DNA of 56,007 nt, taken from Methanobacteriota archaeon (GTDB lineage Archaea > Thermoplasmatota > Thermoplasmata > SG8-5). Of the stretch, positions 25,511-33,759 are shown piece by piece; within the stretch, counting starts at the first letter, position 1; every line of letters starts with the position of its first letter. The notes beneath the pieces were generated by a model. The model made no database searches. It was not told the DNA's origin and saw only the letters and a list, made by a program, of their open reading frames with translations. The stretch spans positions 1 through 56,007 of the forward strand of contig VMTD01000058.1 of the NCBI GenBank assembly GCA_013791785.1, read 5' to 3'. Both the position numbers and the translations under genes were made by a program.

Positions 25511-25831
25511 ATGACGACGGACTCGGAACGGGTCACAATCCGCATACCGAAGGATAGGCTGGATGTCCTGCAACACATGGTGGAAACCGGACAATTCCCC
25601 AACATATCCGACGCGATAAGAGCGGCCATAGACTCGTTCATCGACACGCAATTCACGCCGGACCACATAAAGAAACTCACCCTGGAGCTCCCTAAACTGC
25701 ATCATGTTTCCCTGGAGGAACTGGTGCACTCAGGCGACGCCATCTCGGTGGATGAAGCGGTAAGGAACGCGGTGAGGGAGTACGTCAAGTTGCGCCTGCA
25801 AAAAGCAACAGAGAGTCAAGAGAACAAGTGA
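25511..25831 (+). CDS. CdrS-like tandem ribbon-helix-helix regulator
   Basis: A 106-residue transcription factor with two ribbon-helix-helix units: 'RVTIRIPKDRLDVLQHMVETG...SDAIRAAIDSFI' (residues 8-43) and a second, more diverged 'KLTLELPKLHHVSLEELVHSG...VDEAVRNAVREYV' (about 56-97). RHH proteins bind DNA as dimers through the beta strand; a tandem copy could act as a built-in dimer. It lies directly upstream of ftsZ in the same direction, the arrangement of cdrS-ftsZ2 known from haloarchaea, where CdrS regulates cell division genes. Start has GGTGAT at the right distance. Two GTCAGAC sites in its own leader suggest autoregulation. Assignment as CdrS rests on fold and neighbourhood. Confidence 0.85.
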   Translation: MTTDSERVTIRIPKDRLDVLQHMVETGQFPNISDAIRAAIDSFIDTQFTPDHIKKLTLELPKLHHVSLEELVHSGDAISVDEAVRNAVREYVKLRLQKATESQENK

Positions 25832-25839
25832 AGGTGCCG

Positions 25840-26026
25840 AGCCTAGTACGGAACCTTCATCCGAACAAGGGAGAATAGCCTTGTCGGCAGATCGCGCAAG
25901 CGGTCTGGATGGGCCGGAAATACTCCGGAAGGGATGCACGCGTAGCATGCGGTTTGTCCTACTGGACAGACGGAGCAACATGTCTTCGCATTCACTCGAT
26001 GTTAGGTCGAATGCTCCAGAAAAACA
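25840..26026 (+). ncRNA. Candidate structured RNA in the cdrS-ftsZ spacer
   Basis: The 206-base gap between the two genes contains a series of local stems: ACAAGG/CCTTGT (25865-25870 with 25879-25884); CAGATCGC/GCGGTCTG closed by a GCAA tetraloop (25888-25907); CCGG/CCGG (25914-25928); TGTCC/GGACA (25955-25968); and a longer-range GGAGCA/TGCTCC (25972-25977 with 26012-26017) just before the ftsZ ribosome binding site. GC content is high and there is no reading frame. It could be an ftsZ leader that controls translation or a processed RNA. It matches no family I can name. Confidence 0.45.
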
Positions 26027-26037
26027 GAGGTGATATA

Positions 26038-27093
26038 ATGTATATGGAAAATATGGTAAAAACAGCAGGAGAAAATTCATTCGCAATGGAGAACCTGATA
26101 TCCAATCCGAAAATGTTGGTTGTCGGGTGTGGTGGAGCTGGCAACAACAGCGTGGACAGACTTCAGCGCATAGGCGTCTGGGGCGCGGAAACCGTCGCAA
26201 TCAACACGGACAGGGCACACCTGGAGAGGGTGCATGCTGACAAGAGAATTCTCATCGGCAGCAGAAAAACCAGAGGCCAGGGCGCAGGCGGCCACCCGGA
26301 GATTGGCGAGTACTGTGCAGAGGAAGCCAGGGAAGAGCTGGAACGCATCCTCAGCGGCGCAGATATCACATTCATAACCGCAGGCATGGGCGGCGGGACC
26401 GGTACAGGTTCGGCACCCGTGGTTGCAGAGGTCGCGAAGGAACTCGGTTCCGTTGTGGTCTCCATGGTTACCATACCTTTCACCGTCGAGGGAAAGGACA
26501 GGAGGCAGAAGGCCTTCATAGGTTTGGACAGGCTGAAAGCGAATTCCGACAGCACAATAGTCCTGGCCAACGACAAGCTTCTCAGCATGGTCCCCAAAAT
26601 GCCTGTTAATCAAGCATTCAGTGTAATGGACCAGATGATATCGGAAGTAATCAAGGACGTCACAGAGGCTATAACCCAGCCGTCACTGATTAACCTGGAC
26701 TTTGCAGACCTGAGAACAATCACCAGCGCAGGCGGCACATCCACGATTCTCTACGGTGAGAACTCCGCAGGAGACGCGCGCACCGTGGTCGCAGAAGCAC
26801 TGGACAATCCCCTGGTGGACGTGAACTATGACGGCGCAACAAGCGCACTCATCCACATCACCTCGGGTCCGGAACTCAATCTCAGGACCATAACTGAAGT
26901 CGTGAGCGGCTTCACTGAAATCATGGATGAAAACGCAAATGTAATCTACGGCGCCAGGACGGACCCGAAATTCGCAGGCCAGCTCAAGGTCATGGCCATC
27001 ATGAACGGCGTGGAGATGAACTACGGGTGCATGCCATCTGTCCGTATGGAAACGGCCCCGATTCAGAACGCGTACATACCCATCGTCGTATAA
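26038..27093 (+). CDS. ftsZ: Cell division protein FtsZ
   Basis: Tubulin-like GTPase that forms the division ring. The 351-residue protein has the N-terminal nucleotide site 'LVVGCGGAGNNSVDRL' (about residues 23-38), the tubulin signature 'GGGTGTGSAP' (about 119-128) and the T7 synergy loop 'NLDFADLRTI' (about 220-229), so both GTP binding and hydrolysis elements are present. The ATG at 26038 has GAGGTGAT upstream; more upstream starts would run through the structured spacer. The C-terminus lacks a long tail; it ends 'IQNAYIPIVV'. Transcription probably comes from the cdrS promoter. T-rich stretches (TTTTTTT at 27113, 27133 and 27140) follow the stop and probably terminate the message. Confidence 0.96.
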   Translation: MYMENMVKTAGENSFAMENLISNPKMLVVGCGGAGNNSVDRLQRIGVWGAETVAINTDRAHLERVHADKRILIGSRKTRGQGAGGHPEIGEYCAEEAREELERILSGADITFITAGMGGGTGTGSAPVVAEVAKELGSVVVSMVTIPFTVEGKDRRQKAFIGLDRLKANSDSTIVLANDKLLSMVPKMPVNQAFSVMDQMISEVIKDVTEAITQPSLINLDFADLRTITSAGGTSTILYGENSAGDARTVVAEALDNPLVDVNYDGATSALIHITSGPELNLRTITEVVSGFTEIMDENANVIYGARTDPKFAGQLKVMAIMNGVEMNYGCMPSVRMETAPIQNAYIPIVV

Positions 27094-27146
27094 TCAGGAT
27101 TCTATCCTCCCCTTTTTTTACTATTAACTCCTCTTTTTCTTTTTTT

Positions 27147-27168
27147 CCCTGGTTAGTGTGAACCAGGG
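27147..27168. other. Perfect hairpin after the ftsZ terminator T-tracts
   Basis: CCCTGGTT, six-base loop, AACCAGGG. It follows two T-runs and is followed by another weak pair CTGGCA/TGCCAG (about 27176-27203). It may stop transcription from the other direction or protect a 3' end. No repeat copy was seen. Confidence 0.35.
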
Positions 27169-27298
27169 AAAGTATCTGGCACCCCCAAATTTTTCCCTGC
27201 CAGAGCATGCTGCAAAATATATGTATCCGTCAGATTACAATTTATGAGTGGGAAATCCTTATAAACCACGAGGGATTACACGTGTCAGGTGAATTAAC

Positions 27299-27439
27299 AT
27301 GGTAGAAGGTTACTGCGTAAAATGCAAGAAGAAGGTAGAGATGAAGGACGCCAAGAAAATCACGATGAAGAACGGAAAGCCGGCAACCCAGGGCAAGTGC
27401 CCGAAGTGCAGCACCAAAGTCTTCAGAATCGGCGCTTAA
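27299..27439 (+). CDS. DUF5679-type zinc ribbon mini-protein
   Basis: A 46-residue protein with two CxxC knuckles, 'YCVKCKKKVEM' and 'GKCPKCSTKVFRIG', and the family's middle segment 'KDAKKITMKNGKPATQG'. It closely fits the small DUF5679 zinc-ribbon family found widely in archaea and some bacteria; its function is unknown. It is basic (10 Lys) and could bind nucleic acid. A TATA (CCTTATAAACC, about 27257) lies about 40 bases upstream and GGTGAATTAAC precedes the ATG. A strong terminator follows 20 bases after the stop, so it is transcribed on its own. Confidence 0.88.
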   Translation: MVEGYCVKCKKKVEMKDAKKITMKNGKPATQGKCPKCSTKVFRIGA

Positions 27440-27458
27440 ACGTTTCTGCTAATAGAAC

Positions 27459-27485
27459 AACGCTGCCTTCACGCAAGGCAGCGTT
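27459..27485 (+). terminator. Hairpin terminator after the zinc ribbon gene
   Basis: AACGCTGCCTT and AAGGCAGCGTT form a perfect 11-bp stem with a five-base loop, followed by ACCTTTCC and further T-rich sequence. Confidence 0.75.
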
Positions 27486-27530
27486 ACCTTTCCAATTGTT
27501 TTGAATCATTTTCTGTTTTTCCAGCGTAAG

Positions 27531-27584
27531 TTATTTATATCGGGTGTCGTTATATCGGTATTCGTTATGTCGAAATCCGATATA
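27531..27584 (+). promoter_or_regulatory. Promoter with repeated TCGTTATRTCG boxes at the PadR operon
   Basis: TATA TTATTTATAT (27531-27540), then TCGTTATATCG (27547-27557) and TCGTTATGTCG (27562-27572), 15 bp apart, and an inverted pair TATATCGG/CCGATATA (27551-27558 with 27577-27584). The sites overlap the start codon at 27567 of the PadR gene, as expected for autorepression of a leaderless message. Confidence 0.55.
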
Positions 27585-27899
27585 TTGGAGAACGTGATTG
27601 CGAAAGACTTTCGAAAAGGCCTGTTAAAATTCTTCATTTTGAAGATGCTGGACAGGGTGGACATGCATGGCTATGCCATGATGACCAAAATAGAGGAAGT
27701 GAGCGGCTGGAAAGTGAGTCCGGGTAGCCTTTACCCGACACTGTTTAACCTCTCCACGCAGGGCTTTGTCAAGGTCAAGATTGTGAACATGAGAAAGATG
27801 TTCTCCCTTACGACCAAGGGCAAGAATTTCATAGAACAGATAAACAGCAATTTCGAAACCGGATTGAATGAGATTAACAGAATATTCAATGAACTTTGA
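27567..27899 (+). CDS. PadR family transcriptional regulator
   Basis: A 110-residue winged-helix regulator: 'GLLKFFILKMLDRVDMHGYAMMTKIEEVSG' (read in parts, residues 17-46) is the PadR helix-turn-helix, followed by 'VSPGSLYPTLFNLSTQGFVK', the classic PadR recognition helix, and a wing plus C-terminal dimer helix. PadR proteins commonly repress adjacent transporter genes and release on binding a small molecule. The ABC ATPase starts 12 bases after its stop and the permease 12 bases after that, so the three form one operon. The ATG at 27567 was chosen from the TATA spacing; an upstream in-frame start would precede the promoter elements. Confidence 0.9.
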   Translation: MSKSDILENVIAKDFRKGLLKFFILKMLDRVDMHGYAMMTKIEEVSGWKVSPGSLYPTLFNLSTQGFVKVKIVNMRKMFSLTTKGKNFIEQINSNFETGLNEINRIFNEL

Positions 27900-27911
27900 G
27901 GAGGTAATTGG

Positions 27912-28625
27912 ATGAACGAAATAATGGTAGAAGCGACGAATCTGACAAAGACCTACAAGACTGGCCAGGTCGAGGTACATGCATTGAGGGGGGTTGATAT
28001 CACTGTGCGAAAAGGCGACATGATTGCCATAATGGGACCCTCCGGTTGCGGAAAGACCACACTGCTCAATCTTCTCTCCGGATTGGATGACGTAACCTCC
28101 GGAACCGTAAAAATCGAGGGAAAGGACCTGAGCCAGATGACAGACAATAAAAAAACAGAACATCGCGCCAGAAGGATGGGGTTCATATTCCAGTTCTACA
28201 ACCTGCTGCCGGTGCTCAGCGCCATCGAGAACGTGGAGATGCCATTGCTGGTGTCCGGGACCTCGGCAAAGGAGGCCAGGGAGCAGGCAATCGAGATAAT
28301 GAACGTGGTTGGCCTCGGGGAGGTCATGTACAGCAAGCCCGGCGCGCTTTCCGGCGGAGAACGTCAGAGGACGACAATCGCCCGTGCGCTCATCAGCAAA
28401 CCGGCAATCATCTGGGGTGATGAACTTACTGGAGACCTTGACGATGAAACGGCCAACAACATCATGGACCTGGTTGCGAGGCTGAGGAAGGAGACCCAGG
28501 CAACTTTCGTCATAGTCACCCACAACCCGGAAGTGGGAAAGAGGGCAGACAAAATTCTTTACATGAGAAGCGGCCAGTTCGTCAGGGAGGAAGTGAATGT
28601 ACCGCCCAAGGACAAGAAGGTCTGA
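27912..28625 (+). CDS. ABC transporter ATPase, LolD/MacB type
   Basis: The 237-residue nucleotide-binding subunit of a mechanotransmission-type ABC transporter. Walker A 'GPSGCGKTT' (about residue 41), Q-loop 'FQFYNLLPVLSAIENV', signature 'LSGGERQRTTIARAL' (about 144-158), Walker B 'PAIIWGDELTGDLD' and the H-loop 'VIVTHNPE' are all present. The Walker B to D-loop segment reads GDELTGDLD where the family norm is ADEPTGNLD: the catalytic Glu is kept but the Pro is Leu. It works with the FtsX-type permease encoded next. The start has GAGGAGGTAATTGG just upstream. Confidence 0.94.
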   Translation: MNEIMVEATNLTKTYKTGQVEVHALRGVDITVRKGDMIAIMGPSGCGKTTLLNLLSGLDDVTSGTVKIEGKDLSQMTDNKKTEHRARRMGFIFQFYNLLPVLSAIENVEMPLLVSGTSAKEAREQAIEIMNVVGLGEVMYSKPGALSGGERQRTTIARALISKPAIIWGDELTGDLDDETANNIMDLVARLRKETQATFVIVTHNPEVGKRADKILYMRSGQFVREEVNVPPKDKKV

Positions 28626-28637
28626 GGAGGGGTCTGA

Positions 28638-31631
28638 ATGGAAACTTCAGAACTGATACTACCTGGCATCATGATTGGCATCATTCTGTTCATGCTGGTG
28701 CTCGGGCTTTTCAACAGGGTCATAGCAAAGCTCGGCCTGAGAAATTTCTACAGACACAAGGGTCATGCACTCATCTCTATCGCCGGACTGCTGGTGGGGA
28801 CAACCATAATCTGTGCCTCGATGGTGGTTGGCGACTCGATAGAATATTTCATAGTCGAGGAAACGTACAACGAACTTCAGCTTGTTGATATGACAGTGAC
28901 CGAAGATGCTGGCAATGCCTTCAATGCCTCTGTGTTCACAGCTCTCGATTCAAACGCGGTGGTGAACGAATTAACTGACGGCATGGCGCCGTTATATGCG
29001 CAAACCGTGACTGTGCGGCATACCACGACCAATCAGTTCGAACCCAGCGCCAACCTGATAGGATTTGATTGGCAGGCAGATTCCGCTTTCGGGGACTTCC
29101 TGCTGCCCAACGGAACAGGCATCAAGGGCAACGACCTTGGCACCAATGACACCATGATTAACCTGGAACTGGCCGATAACCTGGATGCCAGCGAAGGTGA
29201 TAAGATTCTTCTCACATATTCCATGGGAGGCACCTACGGCGGATACGGCGTTCTGGAAACGCGTCTTCTGACAATCAGGCACATCCTGGACGACACCGGG
29301 AAAGCGCGTTACAACCCGGGAATGGGAATGGGCTTCGGAACATACAATATATTTGTGAACATGGAAACCGCCCAGGAGATGTTCCAGCAGCCGGATATGA
29401 TAACGCACATCAAAGTGTCCAACATAGGCGGCATTGAGGACGGGGCAAGGAACAGTGACGATGTTCAGGAAGCCCTTGAAACTGCAATCATAGGAATCCC
29501 GGGGGCAGGGACCCTGGTAGCAAAGGCCGTCAAGCAAAGCAGCCTTGATACGGCCAAGGCGTTCAATGACCTGATTTCCTCTTTCCTTACAATATTCGGA
29601 AGCTTCGCGATAATTGCCGGTGTCATTCTCATAATCAACATTTTCACCATGCTGGCCGAGGAGAGGAAATCCGAACTCGGCATGGCAAGGGCCGTTGGAA
29701 TGAAACGCAAGCATCTCATGCAATCCTTTCTGTTCGAGGGACTGGCCTACGGAGCAATCGCAAGCCTGCTGGGCACCATGGCCGGCGTGATTGTCGGCGG
29801 CGTGTTGATATACATGGTGAACAACTTCATTGATTTCATAGACATACAGCTGCCATTCCACTTCCAGCTTTTCAGCCTGGTGAGCGCGTTCTCCCTGGGT
29901 TTCATCATCACCTTCGGTACCATCCTGCTCACGTCCTGGAAGATAAGCAAGCTCAACATCATCCGCGCCATAAGGGGCATTGACGAACCAACTGGACAGA
30001 AGAAAGGGTACATGATGCTCGTCATCGGAATTCTGATGACCCTGATGTCTGCCATCGCCTACTTCCAGTTCCCGGACGATATCACTGTGAAACTGATTGC
30101 GCCATCCGGAATGATCAGCGGAATAGCCATGATACTCTGGCGCTGGATAGGCGACAGGATTTCCATCACATGCGCAAGCCTGGGCGTGTTCCTTTACACA
30201 TACTACGCCATCAGGACTTATTTTGCAGATGCTGACAACAACAGCATGGACATCCTGTTCATCTTCTCCGGCGTCCTGATAGTGCTGAGCATTGTTCTTC
30301 TCATCATGTACAACTCGGGGCCGGTCATCCATGCCATCACAGGAAGCGTCGGCAGGGTGAAGAAGTGGAGGCCCACCATAATGACGGCCGTTTCCTACCC
30401 GCTCACCAAGAAGTTCCGCACCGGGATGAGCGTGGGAATGTTCGCACTGGTGATATACATGATTGTCATGCTGTCCGTGTTTTCCAACATGTTCGTCATA
30501 GATGTTGAGGATGAGACACTGAAACAGGGCGGCGGATTCGATATCCAGGGGGAAACTCTCAGCCCTGTTATGGACATAGGGAACATATCATACTTCGACC
30601 CCACATGGAATATAACCATTCAGATTACATCAATCGCTTTGCAGAACAATCTGACCAGTTATACGCAACTCACTCAATATTACACCCTGGATGCGAATGT
30701 TACCGATTCGAGTGCCGCGGAATTGAACTTTGGCGGTTTGAACCTGGACGAGTTCATGAGGATGTCCCGCATCTACGGCATAGACCGGTCGTTCTATGAG
30801 AATAAATCCTTCCAGTTCTCCACAATGGCCAATGGTTACGAAACAGAAGCGCAAGTCTGGGATGCAATAATGCAGCCCGGCTCCACCAAGGTCCTGGTGA
30901 GTTCAATGAGCGCCATGCTCATGGGTGCCGAAAGCGGCAATCATCTGACCATGAAGGACCCCATGACAGGAAACATAACCCAGGAGTACGAGATAATCGG
31001 AATCTTCGACCAATCCATCATGAACGGGATTTTCATGTCCCGCGAGAACGTCATGCTCAACTTCGGCATGGCGGGAATGGTTAATTCCGTGTTCATGTTC
31101 GACGTTGACCCGGCTCACGATGTGAAAGAAACAGCACAGCAGCTGGAATCGGACTTCGCCCTTCTGGGAATGAACACGCTCATCATCAAAGAACTGGCAG
31201 AGACCACTATGGAGACCACAAATTCCATATTCGCGCTGTTCGAGCTTTACCTGGACATGGGCCTCATAGTAGGTGTCGCAGGTCTCGGGATAATCACCAT
31301 CCGTTCGGTGGTGGAGCGCACGCCCGAGATTGGCATACTCAGATCGCTGGGTTTCAAGAGAAGCAGCGTCCGTAACGCCTTCCTCATCGAGATCCTGTTC
31401 GTGGCAACGGTGGGTGTTGTGATAGGAGTGGTAACCGGCATAATGGTATCCTACGAGATATTCAATGTAATGATAAGCAGCATGGGCGGCGGCATGGAAT
31501 TCAGCATTCCGTGGTTCAAGATTGGATACGTAACAGCCATAGCCTACATCGCAACCATACTCTGCACCATAATACCGGCTAGGAACGCCTCGAAGATTGC
31601 ACCGGCAGAGGCACTTCGGTACGTGGGATAA
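28638..31631 (+). CDS. FtsX-like ABC transporter permease (997 aa)
   Basis: The membrane subunit paired with the preceding ATPase. There are about 13 helices: two near the N-terminus (about 8-30 and 45-67), a first extracellular domain (about 70-310), a block of eight helices (about 315-620), a second extracellular domain (about 630-860) and three C-terminal helices (about 865-990). Two FtsX domains are visible, the second ending in 'IPARNASKIAPAEALRYVG', a typical FtsX/MacB C-terminus. Such permeases export lipids, lipoproteins, peptides or drugs, or control cell-wall enzymes; which one is not readable. GAGGAGGGG lies before the start. The terminator at 31651 follows. Confidence 0.93.
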   Translation: METSELILPGIMIGIILFMLVLGLFNRVIAKLGLRNFYRHKGHALISIAGLLVGTTIICASMVVGDSIEYFIVEETYNELQLVDMTVTEDAGNAFNASVFTALDSNAVVNELTDGMAPLYAQTVTVRHTTTNQFEPSANLIGFDWQADSAFGDFLLPNGTGIKGNDLGTNDTMINLELADNLDASEGDKILLTYSMGGTYGGYGVLETRLLTIRHILDDTGKARYNPGMGMGFGTYNIFVNMETAQEMFQQPDMITHIKVSNIGGIEDGARNSDDVQEALETAIIGIPGAGTLVAKAVKQSSLDTAKAFNDLISSFLTIFGSFAIIAGVILIINIFTMLAEERKSELGMARAVGMKRKHLMQSFLFEGLAYGAIASLLGTMAGVIVGGVLIYMVNNFIDFIDIQLPFHFQLFSLVSAFSLGFIITFGTILLTSWKISKLNIIRAIRGIDEPTGQKKGYMMLVIGILMTLMSAIAYFQFPDDITVKLIAPSGMISGIAMILWRWIGDRISITCASLGVFLYTYYAIRTYFADADNNSMDILFIFSGVLIVLSIVLLIMYNSGPVIHAITGSVGRVKKWRPTIMTAVSYPLTKKFRTGMSVGMFALVIYMIVMLSVFSNMFVIDVEDETLKQGGGFDIQGETLSPVMDIGNISYFDPTWNITIQITSIALQNNLTSYTQLTQYYTLDANVTDSSAAELNFGGLNLDEFMRMSRIYGIDRSFYENKSFQFSTMANGYETEAQVWDAIMQPGSTKVLVSSMSAMLMGAESGNHLTMKDPMTGNITQEYEIIGIFDQSIMNGIFMSRENVMLNFGMAGMVNSVFMFDVDPAHDVKETAQQLESDFALLGMNTLIIKELAETTMETTNSIFALFELYLDMGLIVGVAGLGIITIRSVVERTPEIGILRSLGFKRSSVRNAFLIEILFVATVGVVIGVVTGIMVSYEIFNVMISSMGGGMEFSIPWFKIGYVTAIAYIATILCTIIPARNASKIAPAEALRYVG

Positions 31632-31650
31632 GCGAAGAGCCAGACAAAAT

Positions 31651-31674
31651 AATCCGGGCGCTCAAGCCCGGATT
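31651..31674. terminator. Bidirectional hairpin terminator between convergent genes
   Basis: AATCCGGGC / GCCCGGATT, perfect 9-bp stem, loop of six bases. T-rich sequence follows on the plus strand (TCTTTTCATTCTTTC), and the stem overlaps the last codons of the convergent purD gene. Confidence 0.7.
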
Positions 31675-32972
31675 CTTTTCATTCTTTCTATCTTCTTTTC
31701 TATTGCTTCAGCGGTGCCTATGTCATGCCGCATGAACACATGACCCTTCACATGAGCGAGGGCGCGTTCCGCTTTCTGCTCGGCCTCTGAGATGGTGTCG
31801 CCGATGCCCACAACCCCCAGGGCCCTGGAGGTGCCTGTGTACAGCCCGCCGTCACGTTGGTCCACGGCCGCATAATACAGCCTGGCCCCTGCCTCTTCGA
31901 TGGCTTTCTCATTGACATGTAAGGGATGGCCAGCTTCCGATTTGACACCGTATCCCTTGGGGACGACGTACTTGCAGACTGTCGCTTTATTCGAGAACCT
32001 GGCCATGCCGGGTTCCAGGTTGCCTTCGATAACCGCCTTAAAAATGTCCAGCAGGCTGGATTCCAGCAGCGGGATAACGTTCATAACCTCCGGGTCGCCG
32101 AACCTGGCATTGTATTCGACGAGGCGCACGCCCTTCCGGGTGGCGATGAAGCCGCCGTACATGATTCCCCTGTATAGCTGGCCGCATTCATCGTGCAGGG
32201 CCTTGCAGACCTTCCTGGTGATGTCCATCGCGGCATCGTAATCCGCCTGAGTGAGGAAGGGCAGTAACTGATTTGAATCGGAATACGAGCCCATGCCCCC
32301 GGTGTTGGGGCCGGTATCGCCCTCGAACGCGCGCTTGTGGTCCTGGGCTAGTGGGGTACCGATTACTGTAATCCCATCGGTGATGCATTGCAGGCTGAAC
32401 TCCTCGCCGACGAATTTTTCCTCCACAACGACGGCGCCGCTCTTTTTTATGCAGGAAGTGGCGAATTCAACACCTTCATCGACAGTGGCCAGATGCTCGC
32501 CGGAAAGCTTGACGCCTTTACCACCGGCCAGGCCCTCGTCCTTTATGACGTACTCGCCCAGTTGCTCCAGGAATTCTCTTATGCCATCCGGGGAAGTGAA
32601 CACCCTGAACTCGGGATTTCCCGGGATGTTATACTTCTCCAGCAAGTTCCGGGTGAAGGACTTGCTGGTCTCCAGGCGAGCGCAGGTCTTGGAAGGACCC
32701 ACGGACGGAATCCCGACCTTGACCAGTTCATCCACAATGCCCTTTCCCAGGGGGGCCTCCGGGCCGATGACGGCCATTTTTATATCCTTGTTCTTGGACC
32801 ATTCCACGATGGACGAAATCTCGGTATCGGAGACCCTGAGAACCTCGGTTGAAAGCCGCGCCAGGCCGGGATTGAGATTGTTCATTGATGTGTATAATTC
32901 TGCACCGTCTTCCTTCAACTTTCTGGCTATGCAATGCTCACGGGCGCCGCCGCCGACTATGAGGACTCTCAT
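31662..32972 (-). CDS. purD: Phosphoribosylamine-glycine ligase (GAR synthetase)
   Basis: Second enzyme of purine synthesis; it joins glycine to phosphoribosylamine with ATP. The 436-residue ATP-grasp enzyme starts 'MRVLIVGGGAREH', the usual PurD N-terminus, which fixes the start at 32972 rather than at an upstream TTG. Other signatures are 'DEGLAGGKGV' (about residue 142), 'GPNTGGMGSYSDS' and 'RLVEYNARFGDPE', carrying nucleotide and metal ligands. No other purine genes are in the window, so it is a scattered pathway gene. It is convergent with the ABC permease and shares the terminator hairpin with it. Confidence 0.96.
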   Translation of the reverse strand: MRVLIVGGGAREHCIARKLKEDGAELYTSMNNLNPGLARLSTEVLRVSDTEISSIVEWSKNKDIKMAVIGPEAPLGKGIVDELVKVGIPSVGPSKTCARLETSKSFTRNLLEKYNIPGNPEFRVFTSPDGIREFLEQLGEYVIKDEGLAGGKGVKLSGEHLATVDEGVEFATSCIKKSGAVVVEEKFVGEEFSLQCITDGITVIGTPLAQDHKRAFEGDTGPNTGGMGSYSDSNQLLPFLTQADYDAAMDITRKVCKALHDECGQLYRGIMYGGFIATRKGVRLVEYNARFGDPEVMNVIPLLESSLLDIFKAVIEGNLEPGMARFSNKATVCKYVVPKGYGVKSEAGHPLHVNEKAIEEAGARLYYAAVDQRDGGLYTGTSRALGVVGIGDTISEAEQKAERALAHVKGHVFMRHDIGTAEAIEKKIERMKRIRA

Positions 32973-33015
32973 GATATCGGTCGGGTATCCGTCCAAACAA
33001 TATTATGTTTTACTC

Positions 33016-33759
33016 TTAGAAAGCACCAAGCCCGCCGGCGATTGACATGCACCCGAATATGAGCAGCAACATCAGCACGCCCTTCTTGAACTTGGACTCA
33101 TCCACCCGATTGGCCAGCCTCATCCCGGCATAGGTGCCGAGCAGCATCCCGGGCAGCAGTATCGCGGATGTGCTGACCACGGTTTCCGTGAGATACCCAG
33201 CATAGAGGAAGAACGGCAGCGTGGCAATGTTGATGAACAGGAAGAATACAACGAGATTCGCCCGGAACTCCTGCTTGGTGAAGCCCTGGTTGGAGAAGAA
33301 AAGGATGAGCGGAGGGCCGGACATGGACACGTAGCCGTTGAGTATCCCGCCGGCAAATCCGATGGGGGCCATGGCCGCTTTCTCCGCCTTCAGGTGCTTC
33401 CTGATGTTGAACAACTGGGCAAGGCCGAATATGAGGATGAGCGAACCTATCATTATCTTGAGCGCGTTTGCGTCCGCGACGTTCAGAAGATAAACACCGA
33501 GGGGTATGCCCAGCACTCCGAAGAACATCATGGGCCAGATTCTCTTGACTTGCACGTCTTTCCAGAGGCTGTAAACCATGAGGATGTTGAGGAAGAGCGA
33601 AAGTATGACCATTATGGGGATTAACTCTGCGGATGCCAGCATCAGGACAAGCAGGGGAAGCGAGAACTGGGAGAAACCGAATCCGCTGAGGCCCTGTATA
33701 ATCCCGCCTATCAGTATCACGATTATGGCTGCGACTATCGCCCAGGTGATGTCCATCAT
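33016..33759 (-). CDS. TauE/SafE family anion exporter
   Basis: A 247-residue membrane protein with eight predicted helices in two repeats, as in the TauE/SafE (sulfite exporter) family. The N-terminal 'IGGIIQGLSGFGFSQFSLPLL' and the mid-protein 'GGILNGYVSMSGPPLILFFSNQG' are the two diagnostic half-repeats containing the G.....G.GG-like turn and the Gly-Pro-Pro. Substrates in the family include sulfite, sulfolactate and other organosulfonates. The start overlaps the LeuD stop by 4 bases (ATGA), so it is translated with the isomerase genes. Whether it exports a carboxylate or sulfur compound linked to that pathway is unknown. Confidence 0.9.
   Translation of the reverse strand: MMDITWAIVAAIIVILIGGIIQGLSGFGFSQFSLPLLVLMLASAELIPIMVILSLFLNILMVYSLWKDVQVKRIWPMMFFGVLGIPLGVYLLNVADANALKIMIGSLILIFGLAQLFNIRKHLKAEKAAMAPIGFAGGILNGYVSMSGPPLILFFSNQGFTKQEFRANLVVFFLFINIATLPFFLYAGYLTETVVSTSAILLPGMLLGTYAGMRLANRVDESKFKKGVLMLLLIFGCMSIAGGLGAF

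Noticed and set aside
25840-26026. Signal recognition particle RNA because of a CCGGAAGG segment
   Set aside because: The flanking asymmetric loop of helix 8 (AGCAGC) is absent and the spacer is too short for archaeal SRP RNA.
25909-26037. Upstream extension of FtsZ by 43 residues
   Set aside because: The extension has no FtsZ similarity, lies in the structured spacer, and the ATG at 26038 has a good ribosome binding site.
26910-27093. FtsZ truncated at the C-terminus
   Set aside because: Archaeal FtsZ proteins vary in tail length, and the GTPase core with the T7 loop is complete, so there is no evidence of truncation.
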